In this document: one piece after another, positions 8,275-17,224 of the stretch
Layout: every line of letters starts with the position of its first letter
Numbering within the stretch: position 1 is the first letter of the stretch
Assembly: GCA_018266105.1 (NCBI GenBank)
Contig: JAFEBA010000081.1
Coordinates: 62,001 to 126,000 of the forward strand
Source of the DNA: a bacterium
GTDB taxonomy: Bacteria; Vulcanimicrobiota; Xenobia; Xenobiales; JADMJV01
Length of the DNA stretch: 64,000 bases
Reading direction: 5' to 3'
Notes under the pieces: model-generated
Seen by the model: the letters and a program-made list of their open reading frames with translations, nothing else
Told to the model about the DNA's origin: nothing
Database searches by the model: none
Position numbers and translations under genes: made by a program

Positions 8275-10132
8275 CCCGGACTTGCTCCCGGCCGTGCCCT
8301 CAGCCGGCCTCTCCGGCCCTGTTCTGCTGCTCTTTCCGCCCCAGTGGACACCGCAGAATCCGTCTTTCGGACTGACCTCTCTGGGCGGACACTTGCGTCA
8401 CAAAGGCCTGAAAACACATCTAATGGACCTGAACCTACGTTTCTACGAGGAAGTTCTGGCGCCTGAGCATCTTCTTTACTGCCGAGAACTGACACGCTCG
8501 CGGGCCGAGCACCTGCGCAACCGCTGCAAGTTCCGCCTGATGTTCTCGGTGGAAGGCAAGCATCTGGAGCGAGATGCGGCCCACCTGCTGCGCCTTGACG
8601 AACTCCTGGAACGACCAGAAGACCCCTGGGAAGCCGCCGCCCGAGGCGTTGAGGAGGCGCTCAACTGTCTGCGTTCACGCGAGCACTTCTACGAGCCCGC
8701 TCGTCTGGTTCCGTCTCTGGTGCTGCTGGATGAAGCGCTAGACCTGGCCGCGGCTCCCTACGACACCCATCTGGCCCTGAACGATTTTCGCGCAACCCGC
8801 TATCCTTTGACGGTGGAGGCCATGGAGGCAGCCACCGAGGATAGCTGGGGTAACCCTTTCCTGGGCTTGATGAAAAAATGGCTGCCCGAGCTCGTCGCCT
8901 GCAAACCCTCGATGGTGGCCCTCTCGATCAGTTCTTTCTCTCAAATCTTAGCCGGCTTGACGCTGGCACGCCTGGTCAAGCAGGCCTTACCGGACATCCA
9001 CCTGACCCTGGGCGGCAACTTCTTTGGGCGTGTGGCCGACCGGCTGCAGAAAAAGCCCGAATTCTTTGAACTATTCTGCGATAGCCTGGTGGTCGGAGAG
9101 GGAGAAGTGGCTTTTGAGCAGCTGGCCCGAGCCGTGCGGGAAGGCCGCCCCCCGGAGCAGGTGGCCAGAGTCGTTACAGCCCGGGGGCGGGGCCCACTCC
9201 AGCCCGACCCCGCCGTCCCTCTAGAGGAACTCGGCCCCCTGGACCTGGCCGACCTGCCGTTGGAGCGTTATTTCTCACCGGAACCGGTGATTTGTATTCA
9301 AGCCAGCCGAGGCTGCTACTGGGGTCTGTGCAGCTTCTGTGATTCCTACTGGGGCGTCAAGCTGGACAAAAAGTCTACCCCCAGATTGGTGGCGGAACTC
9401 CAGCGCCTAAATGAACTCTACGGAGTCCGCCACTTCGAGTTCATCGACGAGTGTTTGACTCCCAAAGACATGGCGGACATGGCTCGGGCCATTCAAAAAA
9501 GCGGGCTGGCCATCCACTGGTTTGCCAATGCCCGCACCGAGAAAGGCTTCCTGAAGGTCCTGAGGCATCTGCCTCCGGCCGGCTGCTCCATGCTGCTGTG
9601 GGGCTTTGAATCGGCCAGCCCTCGAATTCTGAAGCTGCTGGCCAAGGGGGTGCATCCTTCGGAACGATGGAGGGTGTTGCAGGCGTCGGTGGCCGCGGGC
9701 ATCTGGAATTTTGCCTATGTCTTCTTCGGCTTCCCGGGCGAGACCCGAGAGGAAGCCGAGGAGACGATCCAGGGCCTCTGCAACAACACCGACCTGCTGC
9801 ACTCGTACGGACGAAGCATTTACACTCTGGGACGCCACTCACCGATGGCTCAAAATCCCGACAAATACGGATTGTCCGATCTGGTGGAGGGAGGCACCGA
9901 TCTATCGGTCAATCTCACCTACACCAATCATCTCGGCCCGGACCACGAAGAAGTCCAGCAGCGGGTGGAACTCTGCACTCGCCACTGCCGCCAGGCCTAC
10001 GGAGATCCCCTCTGGATGGCCCTGCGCAACCGCGAAAACCTGCATCTCTATCTGGTTCGCTACGGCACCCAGCAGATTCGGGAGTGGAGCCTGAGTCCGC
10101 GGCAACTGCAACAGGCGAGCTTTCAAAAATAA
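8255..10132 (+). CDS. B12-binding-domain radical SAM protein
   Basis: The product has 625 residues with a GTG start inside the preceding gene. An N-terminal cobalamin-binding-like domain (VLLLFPPQWTPQNPSFGLTSLGGHLRHKG; later VVGEGEVAFEQL) precedes the radical SAM barrel. The cluster motif near residue 352 is RGCYWGLCSFCD, i.e. C-x4-C-x2-C rather than the common C-x3-C-x2-C. Similar insertions occur in the RiPP-maturation-type B12 radical SAM enzymes. Later motifs FEFIDE, LLWGFESAS and FFGFPGET are typical of this superfamily. Substrate is unknown; the co-encoded Ala/Gly-rich and coiled-coil proteins are the obvious candidates. Confidence 0.9.
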   Translation: MLPPVPSPDLLPAVPSAGLSGPVLLLFPPQWTPQNPSFGLTSLGGHLRHKGLKTHLMDLNLRFYEEVLAPEHLLYCRELTRSRAEHLRNRCKFRLMFSVEGKHLERDAAHLLRLDELLERPEDPWEAAARGVEEALNCLRSREHFYEPARLVPSLVLLDEALDLAAAPYDTHLALNDFRATRYPLTVEAMEAATEDSWGNPFLGLMKKWLPELVACKPSMVALSISSFSQILAGLTLARLVKQALPDIHLTLGGNFFGRVADRLQKKPEFFELFCDSLVVGEGEVAFEQLARAVREGRPPEQVARVVTARGRGPLQPDPAVPLEELGPLDLADLPLERYFSPEPVICIQASRGCYWGLCSFCDSYWGVKLDKKSTPRLVAELQRLNELYGVRHFEFIDECLTPKDMADMARAIQKSGLAIHWFANARTEKGFLKVLRHLPPAGCSMLLWGFESASPRILKLLAKGVHPSERWRVLQASVAAGIWNFAYVFFGFPGETREEAEETIQGLCNNTDLLHSYGRSIYTLGRHSPMAQNPDKYGLSDLVEGGTDLSVNLTYTNHLGPDHEEVQQRVELCTRHCRQAYGDPLWMALRNRENLHLYLVRYGTQQIREWSLSPRQLQQASFQK

Positions 10133-10174
10133 ACAGAACAGAGGGAGCGGCCAGCAACCGACGAAAACATCCGG

Positions 10175-10627
10175 ATGCAACAAATCACCTGGAGCGAATG
10201 GTCCCGTCGCGTGCACTGGCCTCAGGCCGTGGGAGCTTGCTTTGTCTCCTGGCTCGGCCACAAGCTGGTGGTCCAGTTGATTCTGATTCTCTCCCAAGGC
10301 TGGACCTCACTCTCCCTGCCGGCGGCCGGCCAGACCCTGGTGCTGCTGCCGCTCCTGCTGATGTTACTCCTGGGCCTCGCTCTGGCGGTGGGACGTCTGC
10401 TGGGAGTGACCATTGCTTCGGAAGAAAGGCGGCAGGCAACGGTGATCGCCTTCGGAATGCTGGGTGGACTCTATTCGTTTTTTTGCGTTTCCCAACATCC
10501 TCTGGTCATCGCATGGACGCTGGTCAACGTGCTGGTGGCGCTGATCGGGGCGGGGCTGGCCCACCGGGTGCAGTGGCTGAAAATCCCGGCCGCCATGAGC
10601 CGGCTTTTTGAATCGCCTCGGCGATAA
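10175..10627 (+). CDS. Four-helix integral membrane protein, unknown function
   Basis: The product has 150 residues and about four hydrophobic segments (GACFVSWLGHKLVVQLILIL; TLVLLPLLLMLLLGLALAV; VIAFGMLGGLYSFFCV; LVIAWTLVNVLVALIGAGLA). It starts MQQITWSEWSRR, with no clear Shine-Dalgarno sequence. It sits 42 bp after the radical SAM gene on the same strand and is probably the last gene of that operon. I recognise no family. Confidence 0.7.
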   Translation: MQQITWSEWSRRVHWPQAVGACFVSWLGHKLVVQLILILSQGWTSLSLPAAGQTLVLLPLLLMLLLGLALAVGRLLGVTIASEERRQATVIAFGMLGGLYSFFCVSQHPLVIAWTLVNVLVALIGAGLAHRVQWLKIPAAMSRLFESPRR

Positions 10628-10629
10628 GC

Positions 10630-10643
10630 CTGACCCAGATCAA
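10630..10643 (+). promoter_or_regulatory. FNR-type box of the hemerythrin gene
   Basis: The sequence is CTGAC-CCAG-ATCAA. Its centre is 32 bp from the centre of TACAAT (10666-10671), a near-consensus -10. The hexamer is 7 nt before the ATG at 10679, so the leader is at most about one nucleotide. Confidence 0.78.
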
Positions 10644-10678
10644 GGTTATCCAGATGGCAGGCATTTACAATCCTGCCA

Positions 10679-11074
10679 ATGATCGAATTCACCTCAGCAT
10701 ACGAAACCGGGTTTCCCGAAGTCGATCGTCAGCATAAAAAGCTCTTCGACACGCTCAACACTTTAGAGAAAGACATTGAACGCGGCATGGTGGAACACGT
10801 GCTGCCAATGACCCTCGTCTTCCTCAAAACCTACACCAGGCACCATTTTTCTTTGGAAGAGGGCTGCATGGCCAAACACCAGTGCCCAATTGCCGAGAAA
10901 AACAAGCAAGCGCACCGGAACCTGATCGAACTGGTACCGACCTTTGAAGAACGCCTGAGTCGCGAGGGTCCGACCGAAAAGCTGGCCAAAGACATTTACG
11001 ACTTTCTGGTCAACTGGCTTTCGGGGCATATCCTAAAGATCGATACCCACCTTCGTTCCTGCAAGGGACGCTAG
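10679..11074 (+). CDS. Hemerythrin-family di-iron oxygen/NO-binding protein
   Basis: This 131-residue four-helix protein begins MIEFTSAYETGFPEVDRQHKKLF and has the hemerythrin pattern: H19, HHFSLEEGCM, QAHRNLI, and WLSGHILKID near the C-terminus. One canonical ligand looks substituted. In the usual P-x4-H-x3-H block the first His is Asn here (CPIAEKNKQAH), so the diiron site may be incomplete or differently coordinated. There is no Shine-Dalgarno sequence, and the FNR-type promoter predicts an almost leaderless mRNA. Such proteins bind O2 or NO, fitting a low-oxygen/NO programme. The stop overlaps the convergent coiled-coil gene by 4 bp. Confidence 0.88.
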   Translation: MIEFTSAYETGFPEVDRQHKKLFDTLNTLEKDIERGMVEHVLPMTLVFLKTYTRHHFSLEEGCMAKHQCPIAEKNKQAHRNLIELVPTFEERLSREGPTEKLAKDIYDFLVNWLSGHILKIDTHLRSCKGR

Positions 11075-11832
11075 GCGAAATCTTCGTCAAAAGCACTACC
11101 CTCCAGGAGAAAGTCTTCGCGTTCGGCCTCAGAGAGTTGCCGTTCCAGGGAGGAAAGCTGCTCGCGGCGGTCCTGGAGTTCTTCTTCCAATTCCTCCTCC
11201 AGGACGGTATCCAGAACGCGATCCAGCTCACCGGACGCCTGAATACGCTCGGCCCGAGCCTTCTGCTCCTGGAGTCGCGCGTTCAACTGCAAAAGAGAAG
11301 CCAGACTCGCACCTGCGGCCTGACATCTCAACTCCAGCTCGGCCTCCATATCTGAACGCCGGGCTGACAGCTCGCGAGCCGCGAAATTTGCAACCTCCAA
11401 CTCCTGGTTGCGCTCCTTCAGCTGCTTCAGCCTTTCACTTGCCTCCGAAACCTGGCCTGACAACTGCTGAGAAAGCAGGCCGCCAGGCTGGTCTTGCTCG
11501 TGACACGCAAAGCGAAGCCTCTCGCATTGTTTCTGAAGCAGGTCGATCCGTTCCGCCAGAGCGTCCAGCAAGACTTGCTGTTGTCCGTCCAGATAAGCTT
11601 GATAGATGCGCGTAATTCTACGCTTCTCACAAACAACCCCGGCCATTCGAGCCTTCAGCCTCAGCAGTTGGCGATAGCGTTCGGACTGCTCGCGACTCTC
11701 ATCAAGCGGCAGTCGCTGCTGCATCAAGCGGCATGCCTGGCGCAGTCGTTCACTCATCTCAAGAATCTCGACCGTGCGCCTGGCAATGGCATCAATGGGC
11801 GTTCTCTCTCGTTGGGATTGCGTGAGATTCAT
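11071..11832 (-). CDS. Long coiled-coil protein with C-terminal LLEGSAFD motif
   Basis: The product has 253 residues from the ATG at 11830-11832, preceded by AGGAG (10-nt spacing). Almost the whole protein is heptad-rich helix (VEILEMSERLRQACRLMQQ; ERLKQLKERNQELEVANF; LDTVLEEELEEELQDRREQL). It has no membrane segment or signal. The C-terminus LLEGSAFDEDFA resembles LLKGSGFDGEV at the end of another coiled-coil protein (19767-20468) in the chemosensory operon. The two may be distant paralogues or share a partner. It is transcribed divergently from the MCP gene. Function unknown. Confidence 0.75.
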   Translation of the reverse strand: MNLTQSQRERTPIDAIARRTVEILEMSERLRQACRLMQQRLPLDESREQSERYRQLLRLKARMAGVVCEKRRITRIYQAYLDGQQQVLLDALAERIDLLQKQCERLRFACHEQDQPGGLLSQQLSGQVSEASERLKQLKERNQELEVANFAARELSARRSDMEAELELRCQAAGASLASLLQLNARLQEQKARAERIQASGELDRVLDTVLEEELEEELQDRREQLSSLERQLSEAEREDFLLEGSAFDEDFA

Positions 11833-11955
11833 GACCGAACCACTCCTAATTTTAGCAGCCAATTCTGACTGTCTCGCCGGACTGTGCCACATTCTGGTTT
11901 TACCCAACGAAATGCAAGTGAACTCACAGAATAGAACCTTTCGCGCCACAAGATC

Positions 11956-11969
11956 CTGACCCAAGTCAT
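11956..11969 (+). promoter_or_regulatory. FNR-type box of the chemosensory operon
   Basis: The sequence is CTGAC-CCAA-GTCAT. Its centre is 32 bp from the centre of TAAATT (11992-11997), predicting a start near 12004. That leaves a 28-nt leader with GCAGGGG before the MCP start. It lies between the divergent coiled-coil and MCP genes. Confidence 0.72.
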
Positions 11970-12031
11970 GTTATGAAACAACAATTCACGATAAATTAGG
12001 CAACACATCTTTCTGCAGGGGTCTGTTGCCT

Positions 12032-13189
12032 ATGAAAGCCAACCTACGTACGAAGTTCATTCGATTGACGATACTTGCCCTCCTCACGAACCTGACCACG
12101 GTAGCCTCCGCACTCCTCCATTGGCCCGCCGTGATTACAGCACTCCTGGCCATGGTGAGCTTTGGCCTGGTGGCCTGGTGGAGCAGTTACCAATCCGATG
12201 ATCTGTGTCGTCCCTTGGAACTCGCCCTGAGCGCAGTGTCGGAATATTGCCAGGGAGACCTGAGGCGCTCGCTCAGCAGCTCCCGCCAGGACCAGCTGGG
12301 CGAATTGCTGAACTCCTTAGAGAAGCTGCGCGCGGCCTACCGAGCGCAAATCCAGCAGGTCCAGGCCGCCTCGGAATCCAATCACAGCGCCGCTCAAAAC
12401 ATTCAGGCATCGGCCAGCGAAGTGGCCGAAGCCTCGCTGGACATGGCGCGCGGAATCGCCGAGGCCACCTACACCGTGGAGGACGTTCGCCAGACGGCCC
12501 TCACTTCCGAGCAGAAGGCCAAGGTGATGGCTGAAACGGCTCAAGAAGCGGCCCAGGTAGCGGCCCAGGGTCAGCTGGTCACCCAGATGACTCAGCAAGA
12601 GATGGAGCAAGTCCGTTCCACAATGGACTCGATTGCGGAAAGCATTTTGCAGTTGAGCGGCCAGAGTGTGGCCATTGCTAACCTGATTGGTTCGGTGAAT
12701 GACCTGGCCGAGCAGTCCAATGTGCTGGCAGTGAATGCTTCCATTGAGGCGGCCAAAGCGGGCGAATTCGGCCGAGGCTTCGCGGTAGTGGCTCAGGAAG
12801 TCAAGAGCCTGGCCGACGAGTCCAAGCAGGCGACCAATCAGGTTCGAGCCATTCTGCAAGAAATCGAGCGTTCCACCTCGGCCGCGGTCATGGTGGCCGA
12901 GCAAGGCTCCAAGACCACTCAGACGGCCCTGAAACAGGCCACTGAAGCCGGGGACGCCATCCGCAGCCTGGGCGGGCGAGTCGTTCTGGCGGCCCAAAGC
13001 GCAGCCCAAATCAGTGTCTCCAGCGCCACCCAGTTGACCGGGATGGAGCAGGTGACCGAGGCCATGAAAGGCATCCGCGAAGGCAGTAGCCTGATGGCGC
13101 CCTGCATGAGTCGCCTTTCAGACCTTGCCGCCCAACTGGAAGACCTTTCGGCCCGACTCAATGCGTCGGTTGAAGGCTATCAGTTATGA
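12032..13189 (+). CDS. Methyl-accepting chemotaxis protein without an extracytoplasmic sensor domain
   Basis: The product has 385 residues from ATG 12032; an in-frame TTG at 12026 is the alternative. Two closely spaced hydrophobic segments (about 10-30 and 33-50) form a hairpin with no periplasmic domain. They are followed by a HAMP-like linker and a long signalling coil. The hairpin tip is canonical for kinase contact: DLAEQSNVLAVNASIEAAKAGEFGRGFAVVAQEV. With no ligand-binding domain, sensing must be membrane-state based, cytoplasmic, or delegated to partner proteins. First gene of the chemosensory operon, controlled by an FNR-type box. Confidence 0.93.
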   Translation: MKANLRTKFIRLTILALLTNLTTVASALLHWPAVITALLAMVSFGLVAWWSSYQSDDLCRPLELALSAVSEYCQGDLRRSLSSSRQDQLGELLNSLEKLRAAYRAQIQQVQAASESNHSAAQNIQASASEVAEASLDMARGIAEATYTVEDVRQTALTSEQKAKVMAETAQEAAQVAAQGQLVTQMTQQEMEQVRSTMDSIAESILQLSGQSVAIANLIGSVNDLAEQSNVLAVNASIEAAKAGEFGRGFAVVAQEVKSLADESKQATNQVRAILQEIERSTSAAVMVAEQGSKTTQTALKQATEAGDAIRSLGGRVVLAAQSAAQISVSSATQLTGMEQVTEAMKGIREGSSLMAPCMSRLSDLAAQLEDLSARLNASVEGYQL

Positions 13190-13225
13190 ACACGAGCCTG
13201 CGTTCGCGAAATCCCGGGGCGGGCC

Positions 13226-13687
13226 GTGGTCAGTGACCTCTTTGTCTTCAATCTGGCCGGCCACCGAATTGGCCTGCCTCTAGACTCGGTCATCCGAGTC
13301 TTTCAGGCCGTCGAAATCAGCCCGTTGCCGCAAGCCCCGCCGTCTGTGTTGGGAGTCGTTAACGTTCGCGGCCGCCTCCTTCCCGTGCTCGACATCCGCG
13401 CCCGCTTCGGCCTGGCCGCTCAAGAGCTCCAGGTTTCCAATCAGATGGTCATGATCCAGTCCCAAAAGCGACAGCTTCTGATTCTGATCGACTCTTCGGT
13501 GGGCGTGGTGGCCTGTAATCTCCAGGACCAGATTGCAGCCGAGGAGCTTGACCCCCGTATGGTTTGGATGGATGCGGTCATTCGCAGCATTGACGGAGTC
13601 GTTTATGTCCACAATGTGGAGCGCTTCCTCAGCCTGGAGGAGGAGAGTATCCTGAGCCAGGTTCTGACCGAAAGGCAATGCTCATGA
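13226..13687 (+). CDS. cheW: CheW-like coupling protein (first of two)
   Basis: This 153-residue CheW domain starts VSDLFVFNLAGHRIGLPLDSVIRVFQAVEISPLPQAP. It contains the family block VLGVVNVRGRLLPVLDIRARFGL, and the second subdomain has ILIDSSVGVVACNL. The GTG start at 13226 is used; a 16-codon reading frame (13186-13236) overlaps upstream and is probably not a gene. It couples the MCP to CheA. It overlaps the second CheW gene by 10 bp. Confidence 0.92.
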   Translation: MVSDLFVFNLAGHRIGLPLDSVIRVFQAVEISPLPQAPPSVLGVVNVRGRLLPVLDIRARFGLAAQELQVSNQMVMIQSQKRQLLILIDSSVGVVACNLQDQIAAEELDPRMVWMDAVIRSIDGVVYVHNVERFLSLEEESILSQVLTERQCS

Positions 13688-14190
13688 ACGACGCCGAGCT
13701 TTTGCGAAAGCGCGCTCGTCTGCTGGCGGAGGCGCGCAACGAAGACGAATCGGTCAAGCTTGAGGTCCTTCTCTTTGCCTTAAACAGTCAGCATCTGGCA
13801 GTGGACAAGGCCAGGGTGGAAAACGTGCTCCGCCTTCAGTCCCAAAGCCTGACACCTCTGCCCGGCTGTCCAGGATGCATCGCCGGGTTGATCAACTTCT
13901 CGGGGGAGCTTCTCCCGCTGGTGAGAGGCAATCACTTACTCTTCGGGATCACCGAGCCGTCCAGGCCTGAGACAACCATTGTGGTCTTAAAGGCGGGCGA
14001 CGAAAACTATGGTTTGCTGGTCGACGAAATCGTGGGCATCCGACAGATTCCCTGCAACCAGCTGCTCCTTCCCTCGCGACAAAACCTGTCACCATGGATC
14101 GCCTCGGTTACACGGGACGATATCACCCTGATCGACGTGGATGCACTTTTGACTCATCAAAACCTTGGCTTTGGAGAATCCGGAACATGA
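13678..14190 (+). CDS. cheW: CheW-like coupling protein (second of two)
   Basis: The product has 170 residues. A 25-residue charged N-terminal extension (NDAELLRKRARLLAEARNED) precedes a CheW domain (VLLFALNSQHLAVDKARVENVL; CIAGLINFSGELLPLVRGNHLLF; YGLLVDEIVGIRQIP). The extra N-terminal helix and a Cys pair (GCPGC) distinguish it from its neighbour. Two CheW proteins in one operon can give different array composition or bind different receptors. It overlaps CheA by an ATGA junction. Confidence 0.92.
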   Translation: MLMNDAELLRKRARLLAEARNEDESVKLEVLLFALNSQHLAVDKARVENVLRLQSQSLTPLPGCPGCIAGLINFSGELLPLVRGNHLLFGITEPSRPETTIVVLKAGDENYGLLVDEIVGIRQIPCNQLLLPSRQNLSPWIASVTRDDITLIDVDALLTHQNLGFGESGT

Positions 14191-17100
14191 GGGAGGAATT
14201 CGGTCAAAACCTGGAGGCGCTCTTTCAGGAAGAATCCAGTCAACTGCTACGGGCCATGCGAGACGGCCTTGGGCGCCTTCATTCCGAGGAAGCAGCCGAC
14301 CCAGAAACGATCCAAACCGAGCTGCGAAGAGCCGCCCATACCTTGAAGGGCGGCGCCCGCGCCACCGAACAGCCGGAGGCCGAGATGTTGGCCGAGTCGC
14401 TTGAACGAGCTCTCAAGATGGTCAAGCCAGACCAGCTTGCCCGCTCGAGCTCGGGCCAGGAGTTTCTACTCCAAACAATTCAGCTTCTCTCCGACTGTCT
14501 GGACCCGGACCGGCGGCCGGCCTCCTCCGTCATTCAGAGTCGCCTGGAGCAATTGGACCAACTCCCGAGTCAAATCTCCGTGCCTGAAACGCCAGCGGGT
14601 GCACAGTCGGAATTGGACCTTGTGTTTCGTGGGGAAGCGGCTCACTGCATTCAAGCTTTACGGACCGCCCTGAGTCATTGGGGACGACCTGCCTTCCCGG
14701 CCCAACTGAAGCAGGCTGCGACCGCCGCAGCCGACCTCGAGGGCGCGGCCCGCTCGACCGATCAGCCGGTGCTCGAAATCCTGGCTGAACACCTCAAGTC
14801 TTTGCTCCGCAAAAGTCTGCAGCAAAACTGTGCCTGGAGTCATGAACGCGCCGAGACGGCCGACCAGGTGATTGGTCGCTGCCATCAGATCGTTGCCGGC
14901 GAATCGACACCCTCGGCCGAGCAAGTCATGGAATTGCTCGCAAGAATCGCCCGGGCGGAGGAGCAGGTCCTTGAATCGACCGAGGCCGTTTTCGAAAGCT
15001 CGGAAATCCCGTCAGCCTCCGAATCCCAGGCTCTATCACTGGTGCCATCCCGGGAGGTGAGCTTCGAAACCGGACTGCGTCAGACGTTCAAGGAAGAGGT
15101 TGAGGAAAAACTGATTGAGCTGGGAGACATCCTGGTCGCGCTCGAGCAGAAACCCGATCCCAACAACCTTGAATCGGTATTTCGCCACTTCCATAACCTC
15201 AAGGGTGCGGCCCGGAGCGTGGGTGCTGTGGCCATGGAGGGTCTGTGCCAGTCCGCTGAAAGCCTGCTGGCTCAGGTCAAGAAAGGCCTGGTCAGGTTAG
15301 AATCCGGGGTGCTTGACGGTCTGCACGAGACGGCCAACCTGCTCAACGCCTTGGGACGGGATCATGAGCAACCCCACCTGCAGAGTGTCAGAAAGTGTAT
15401 TGCCCTGCTCGACGCTCTGGCCGAAGGCAAAAATCCGGCACCAAACCACTCGCTCGAGATTCCAGCCATTTCTCCTCAAGATCTTTCCAGGACCGACCTG
15501 GAGTCTATTCGGATCTCATCACGGAAGCTGCAAAAACTGGCATCCCAAATCCAGGAACTGCTCTCCCTGAAGCTGGCTTCTCAACAACGAGTGCTTGAAC
15601 TCAGGCAGATCAATGCCCGACTGAAGAACTGGGAGAACGAATGGAAACGCCTGCAGCCGCGCCTGAAAGAATTGGACGTCCCCGCGGCCGTAAAGGAGTT
15701 TCTGAACTTCAACTCCGGTTTTGCCAATGAGCTCAAACAGAGCCTGACTTCTTTAACCCGAGCGACCGATCAAGACAGGCGCAATACGACCGCTCTGGTA
15801 GACAGCACCCAGGAACAGTCCAAGCGGCTTTTGATGAGCCCGTTCTCCACCATTCTGGGGCGCTTTCCGAAGATCGCGCGAGACCTGGCCCAGAGCCTTG
15901 GAAAAAAGGTTGAGGTCCAGATCGAGGGAGCCGAACTCGAGAGCGACCGTCGAATTCTGGAAAGGCTGAACGACCCTCTCCTGCATTTAGTCCGCAATGC
16001 CATCGACCACGGCATAGAGCCCCCGGAGCAAAGAATTCACTCCAACAAGCCGGCCCAAGCGCGTCTGAAGATCTCGGTTTACCCCTATCGCGGAAGTCAG
16101 CTCCAGTTAACCATTCAGGACGACGGAGCGGGGGTCGACCTGTCCAAAGTTCGTCAGATCGCTCGCGAGAAAAATCTGGTCAGTCCTCAACAGGCGGAGA
16201 GTGCCTCCGACCAGGAGGTTTTGCAGTGGATCTTCCTCTCGGACCTATCAACACGCTCAAGCGCCAGCGAAATCTCGGGACGAGGCCTGGGTATGGCCAT
16301 CGTCCGCGACCTGATTATGCAGTTGGGCGGTAGCATTCAAATCAACTCTCAGCGCGGCAAAGGAACCAGTCTGACCATCTCTTTGCCGACAACGCTGGCC
16401 ACCTTCCGCGGGATTCTCGTCAAGGTCTCCGGTCAAACTTTCGTCTTCCCCACCGCCAGGGTGCACAGAGTGTTACGAATCAGACCCGAACAAGAGATTC
16501 ACAAGCTGGAAGGCAAGCAGAACATCTTCCTGAACGCCCAGGTGCTCCCGATCCACCGTCTTTCCGAGCTGCTGCTGATGCCCTCCCCGCTCAACCCCAA
16601 GGGCCCCTATCTCACCTTAATCCTGGAAGCAGAGCAGCGCATGGCGGCCCTGATTGTAGACGAAATTGTCAGTGAACAGGAGGTACTGGTGAGGGAACTG
16701 AAGCCCCCTCTCTCACTCATACCCCACCTATCAGGCATTAGCTTACTGGGCACGGGCGAACTGGCTCCTATCCTGAACGTGAGCTACCTGGTTCAGCGCC
16801 AAGGTCCTCTGCATAGCCAGCTTCCTATCTCAAGCAAGCTGCCCAAAAAGCCCCTGCAGATCCTGCTGGTGGACGACTCCCTGACTTCACGTGCGTTGCT
16901 GAAGAGCATTTTGGAGTCGGCCGGATACAAAGTCGAGACCGCCTCGGACGGAGAGGAGGCGCTGGCGGCCCTGAGTCAGCGTCCATGGGACCTGGTGGTC
17001 TCGGACATTGAGATGCCGCGAATGAACGGGCTGGAACTCACGCGCCACATCCGGGCCGATCGCAAACGAACCGGGAGCCTCCCGGTTATCCTGGTCAGCA

Positions 17101-17216
17101 CCTTGCACAGCGATGAGGACCAACAAAGAGGTCTGGAAGTTGGGGCCAACGCTTACGTGGTCAAGGGCAACAGAGCCCAAACCAAACTACTTGAGGCGAT
17201 TCGCTCGCTACTCTAG
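14187..17216 (+). CDS. cheA: CheA-type chemosensory histidine kinase fused to a receiver, three Hpt modules
   Basis: The product has 1009 residues from ATG 14187, which overlaps the previous stop. Order: Hpt1 with H51 (RAAHTLKGGARAT); Hpt2 at about 140-260, degenerate (the aligned His is Ala in TAAADLEGAAR); Hpt3 with H336 (RHFHNLKGAARS); a dimerisation coil at about 430-530; HATPase from about 590 (LVRNAIDHGIE, DDGAGVD, GRGLGMAIV); a CheW-like domain at about 735-870; and REC at about 890-1009 (ILLVDDS; phospho-Asp in VVSDIEMPRMNG). This layout matches the Pil-Chp/ACF-like hybrid CheA enzymes more than flagellar CheA. No CheR, CheB or CheD gene lies nearby. Confidence 0.95.
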   Translation: MREEFGQNLEALFQEESSQLLRAMRDGLGRLHSEEAADPETIQTELRRAAHTLKGGARATEQPEAEMLAESLERALKMVKPDQLARSSSGQEFLLQTIQLLSDCLDPDRRPASSVIQSRLEQLDQLPSQISVPETPAGAQSELDLVFRGEAAHCIQALRTALSHWGRPAFPAQLKQAATAAADLEGAARSTDQPVLEILAEHLKSLLRKSLQQNCAWSHERAETADQVIGRCHQIVAGESTPSAEQVMELLARIARAEEQVLESTEAVFESSEIPSASESQALSLVPSREVSFETGLRQTFKEEVEEKLIELGDILVALEQKPDPNNLESVFRHFHNLKGAARSVGAVAMEGLCQSAESLLAQVKKGLVRLESGVLDGLHETANLLNALGRDHEQPHLQSVRKCIALLDALAEGKNPAPNHSLEIPAISPQDLSRTDLESIRISSRKLQKLASQIQELLSLKLASQQRVLELRQINARLKNWENEWKRLQPRLKELDVPAAVKEFLNFNSGFANELKQSLTSLTRATDQDRRNTTALVDSTQEQSKRLLMSPFSTILGRFPKIARDLAQSLGKKVEVQIEGAELESDRRILERLNDPLLHLVRNAIDHGIEPPEQRIHSNKPAQARLKISVYPYRGSQLQLTIQDDGAGVDLSKVRQIAREKNLVSPQQAESASDQEVLQWIFLSDLSTRSSASEISGRGLGMAIVRDLIMQLGGSIQINSQRGKGTSLTISLPTTLATFRGILVKVSGQTFVFPTARVHRVLRIRPEQEIHKLEGKQNIFLNAQVLPIHRLSELLLMPSPLNPKGPYLTLILEAEQRMAALIVDEIVSEQEVLVRELKPPLSLIPHLSGISLLGTGELAPILNVSYLVQRQGPLHSQLPISSKLPKKPLQILLVDDSLTSRALLKSILESAGYKVETASDGEEALAALSQRPWDLVVSDIEMPRMNGLELTRHIRADRKRTGSLPVILVSTLHSDEDQQRGLEVGANAYVVKGNRAQTKLLEAIRSLL

Positions 17217-17224
17217 GAGAGATA

